A stretch of 14,756 bases of DNA, taken from NCBI GenBank assembly GCA_041168165.1, contig JBEELK010000112.1, positions 1-14,756 on the forward strand. Direction: 5' to 3'. Below the pieces are notes generated by a model. It made no database searches. It had not been told where the DNA came from and saw only the letters and a program-made list of their open reading frames with translations. Each line of letters starts with the position of its first letter. Position 1 is the stretch's first letter. Of this stretch, positions 14,303 through 14,756 are shown piece by piece. Position numbers and translations under genes: made by a program. The stretch is from SXPK01 sp041168165. Its GTDB lineage: Bacteria; Planctomycetota; UBA1135; UBA2386.

Positions 14303-14756
14303 CACCGGCCGCTCCGCGCAGCGCATTGCTCCGGCTCTGGCTCGGCGCGTTCTTGGCCATGCTTTGCGTCGCGCACGGCAACTTCGAGAACCTAGATTCT
14401 GCGTTCACGATGCAAGGCGCGCGCGCGTTCGTGCGACGCGGCGACTCCGGCTTGCTGCAGCAGAAGGACGGCGGCGATTCGATCGCCGAGATTGCGGCCG
14501 CGGGCTACATCGCGCAGAACAGCGGCAAGGCGTTTGGCATGACGGGCAAGGACGGCGTGCACCAGTACGTCTGGTTCCCGATCGGGCACCTCGCGCTGAT
14601 GGTCCCGGTCGTTGCGCTCGGCGAACGGATCGCGGCCGCGAACCCCGACATCGAGACCCGCTACCAGGCGCACGTCGGCAATGACGCGACCTACGCGGAG
14701 GGGCAGTTCGTCATCCAGCAAGGGCTCGTCGCGATGACGCTGCCGGCGTTGTTCGG
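14284..14756 (+). CDS. membrane protein resembling GT39/PMT-type glycosyltransferases, 5' part (truncated by window end)
   Basis: The frame stays open to the window edge, giving about 157 residues. A first hydrophobic helix (LLRLWLGAFLAMLCVAHG) is followed by FENLDSAFTMQGARAFVRRGD, abbreviated here in meaning as a conserved loop with an acidic residue. A long outward loop comes next, then a second helix (LALMVPVVALGERI) after VWFPIG. This resembles the start of lipid-linked-sugar glycosyltransferases (GT39/ArnT-like), where an Asp in the first periplasmic loop is catalytic. Only the beginning is visible, so the family is uncertain. ATG 14284 has a GGTGA-like site 5-7 bases upstream. GTG 14299 would instead give the 4-base GTGA overlap seen elsewhere in this operon, and either is possible. 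It appears to be the fifth gene of the nrnA operon. Confidence 0.7.
   Translation, partial: MDAHEVTPAAPRSALLRLWLGAFLAMLCVAHGNFENLDSAFTMQGARAFVRRGDSGLLQQKDGGDSIAEIAAAGYIAQNSGKAFGMTGKDGVHQYVWFPIGHLALMVPVVALGERIAAANPDIETRYQAHVGNDATYAEGQFVIQQGLVAMTLPALF

Noticed and set aside
12614..14326. 570-codon minus-strand frame opposite the transporter
   Set aside because: Extreme R/H/Q/E content is the antisense reading of hydrophobic membrane codons.

Overview
The window looks like the chromosome of a high-GC Gram-negative bacterium. The best fit is Planctomycetota. That view rests on the style of the large prepilin, with its C-terminal WCCYAWP segment, and of the big glycine-rich, Ig-like lipoproteins. 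Myxococcota or Acidobacteriota cannot be excluded without a search. Codon use appears uniform, and I saw no insertion sequence, phage gene, integrase, CRISPR array, tRNA or rRNA.

Layout. Positions 1-454 hold the 3' end of a TPR protein. A type IV prepilin-like gene follows (529-1242) and ends at a very strong intrinsic terminator. On the minus strand, a membrane-anchored helical/HEAT-like protein (3219-2095) is joined to a TatD-family metal-dependent hydrolase (2098-1325) by a 4-base stop/start overlap. A roughly 520-base non-coding stretch with short inverted repeats separates this pair from the plus-strand block.

The centre of the window (3740-9245) is two tandem paralogous genes for secreted lipoproteins of 905 and 907 residues. 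Both have a lipobox, a five-cysteine cluster, two Ig-like domains, a long glycine-rich probable beta-helix region and a shared C-terminal domain. They are the least ordinary part of the window and are probably cell-surface or outer-membrane proteins. With the prepilin they suggest an emphasis on the cell envelope, but no direct partnership can be read from the sequence.

The last third is housekeeping-like. A COG0402-type amidohydrolase is followed by a good sigma-70-like promoter that overlaps its stop codon. This promoter precedes a tight operon: DHH/DHHA1 phosphoesterase (NrnA type), calcineurin-like phosphoesterase, CutA, an SLC13/DASS carboxylate transporter, and a membrane protein resembling glycosyltransferases that runs off the window. 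Four of these genes are joined by short overlaps (ATGA, GTGA), so translational coupling is likely. The set has no single obvious pathway; nucleotide turnover, metal tolerance and organic-acid uptake are all represented. I found no convincing new defence or mobile system; the candidate novelty is the lipoprotein pair.
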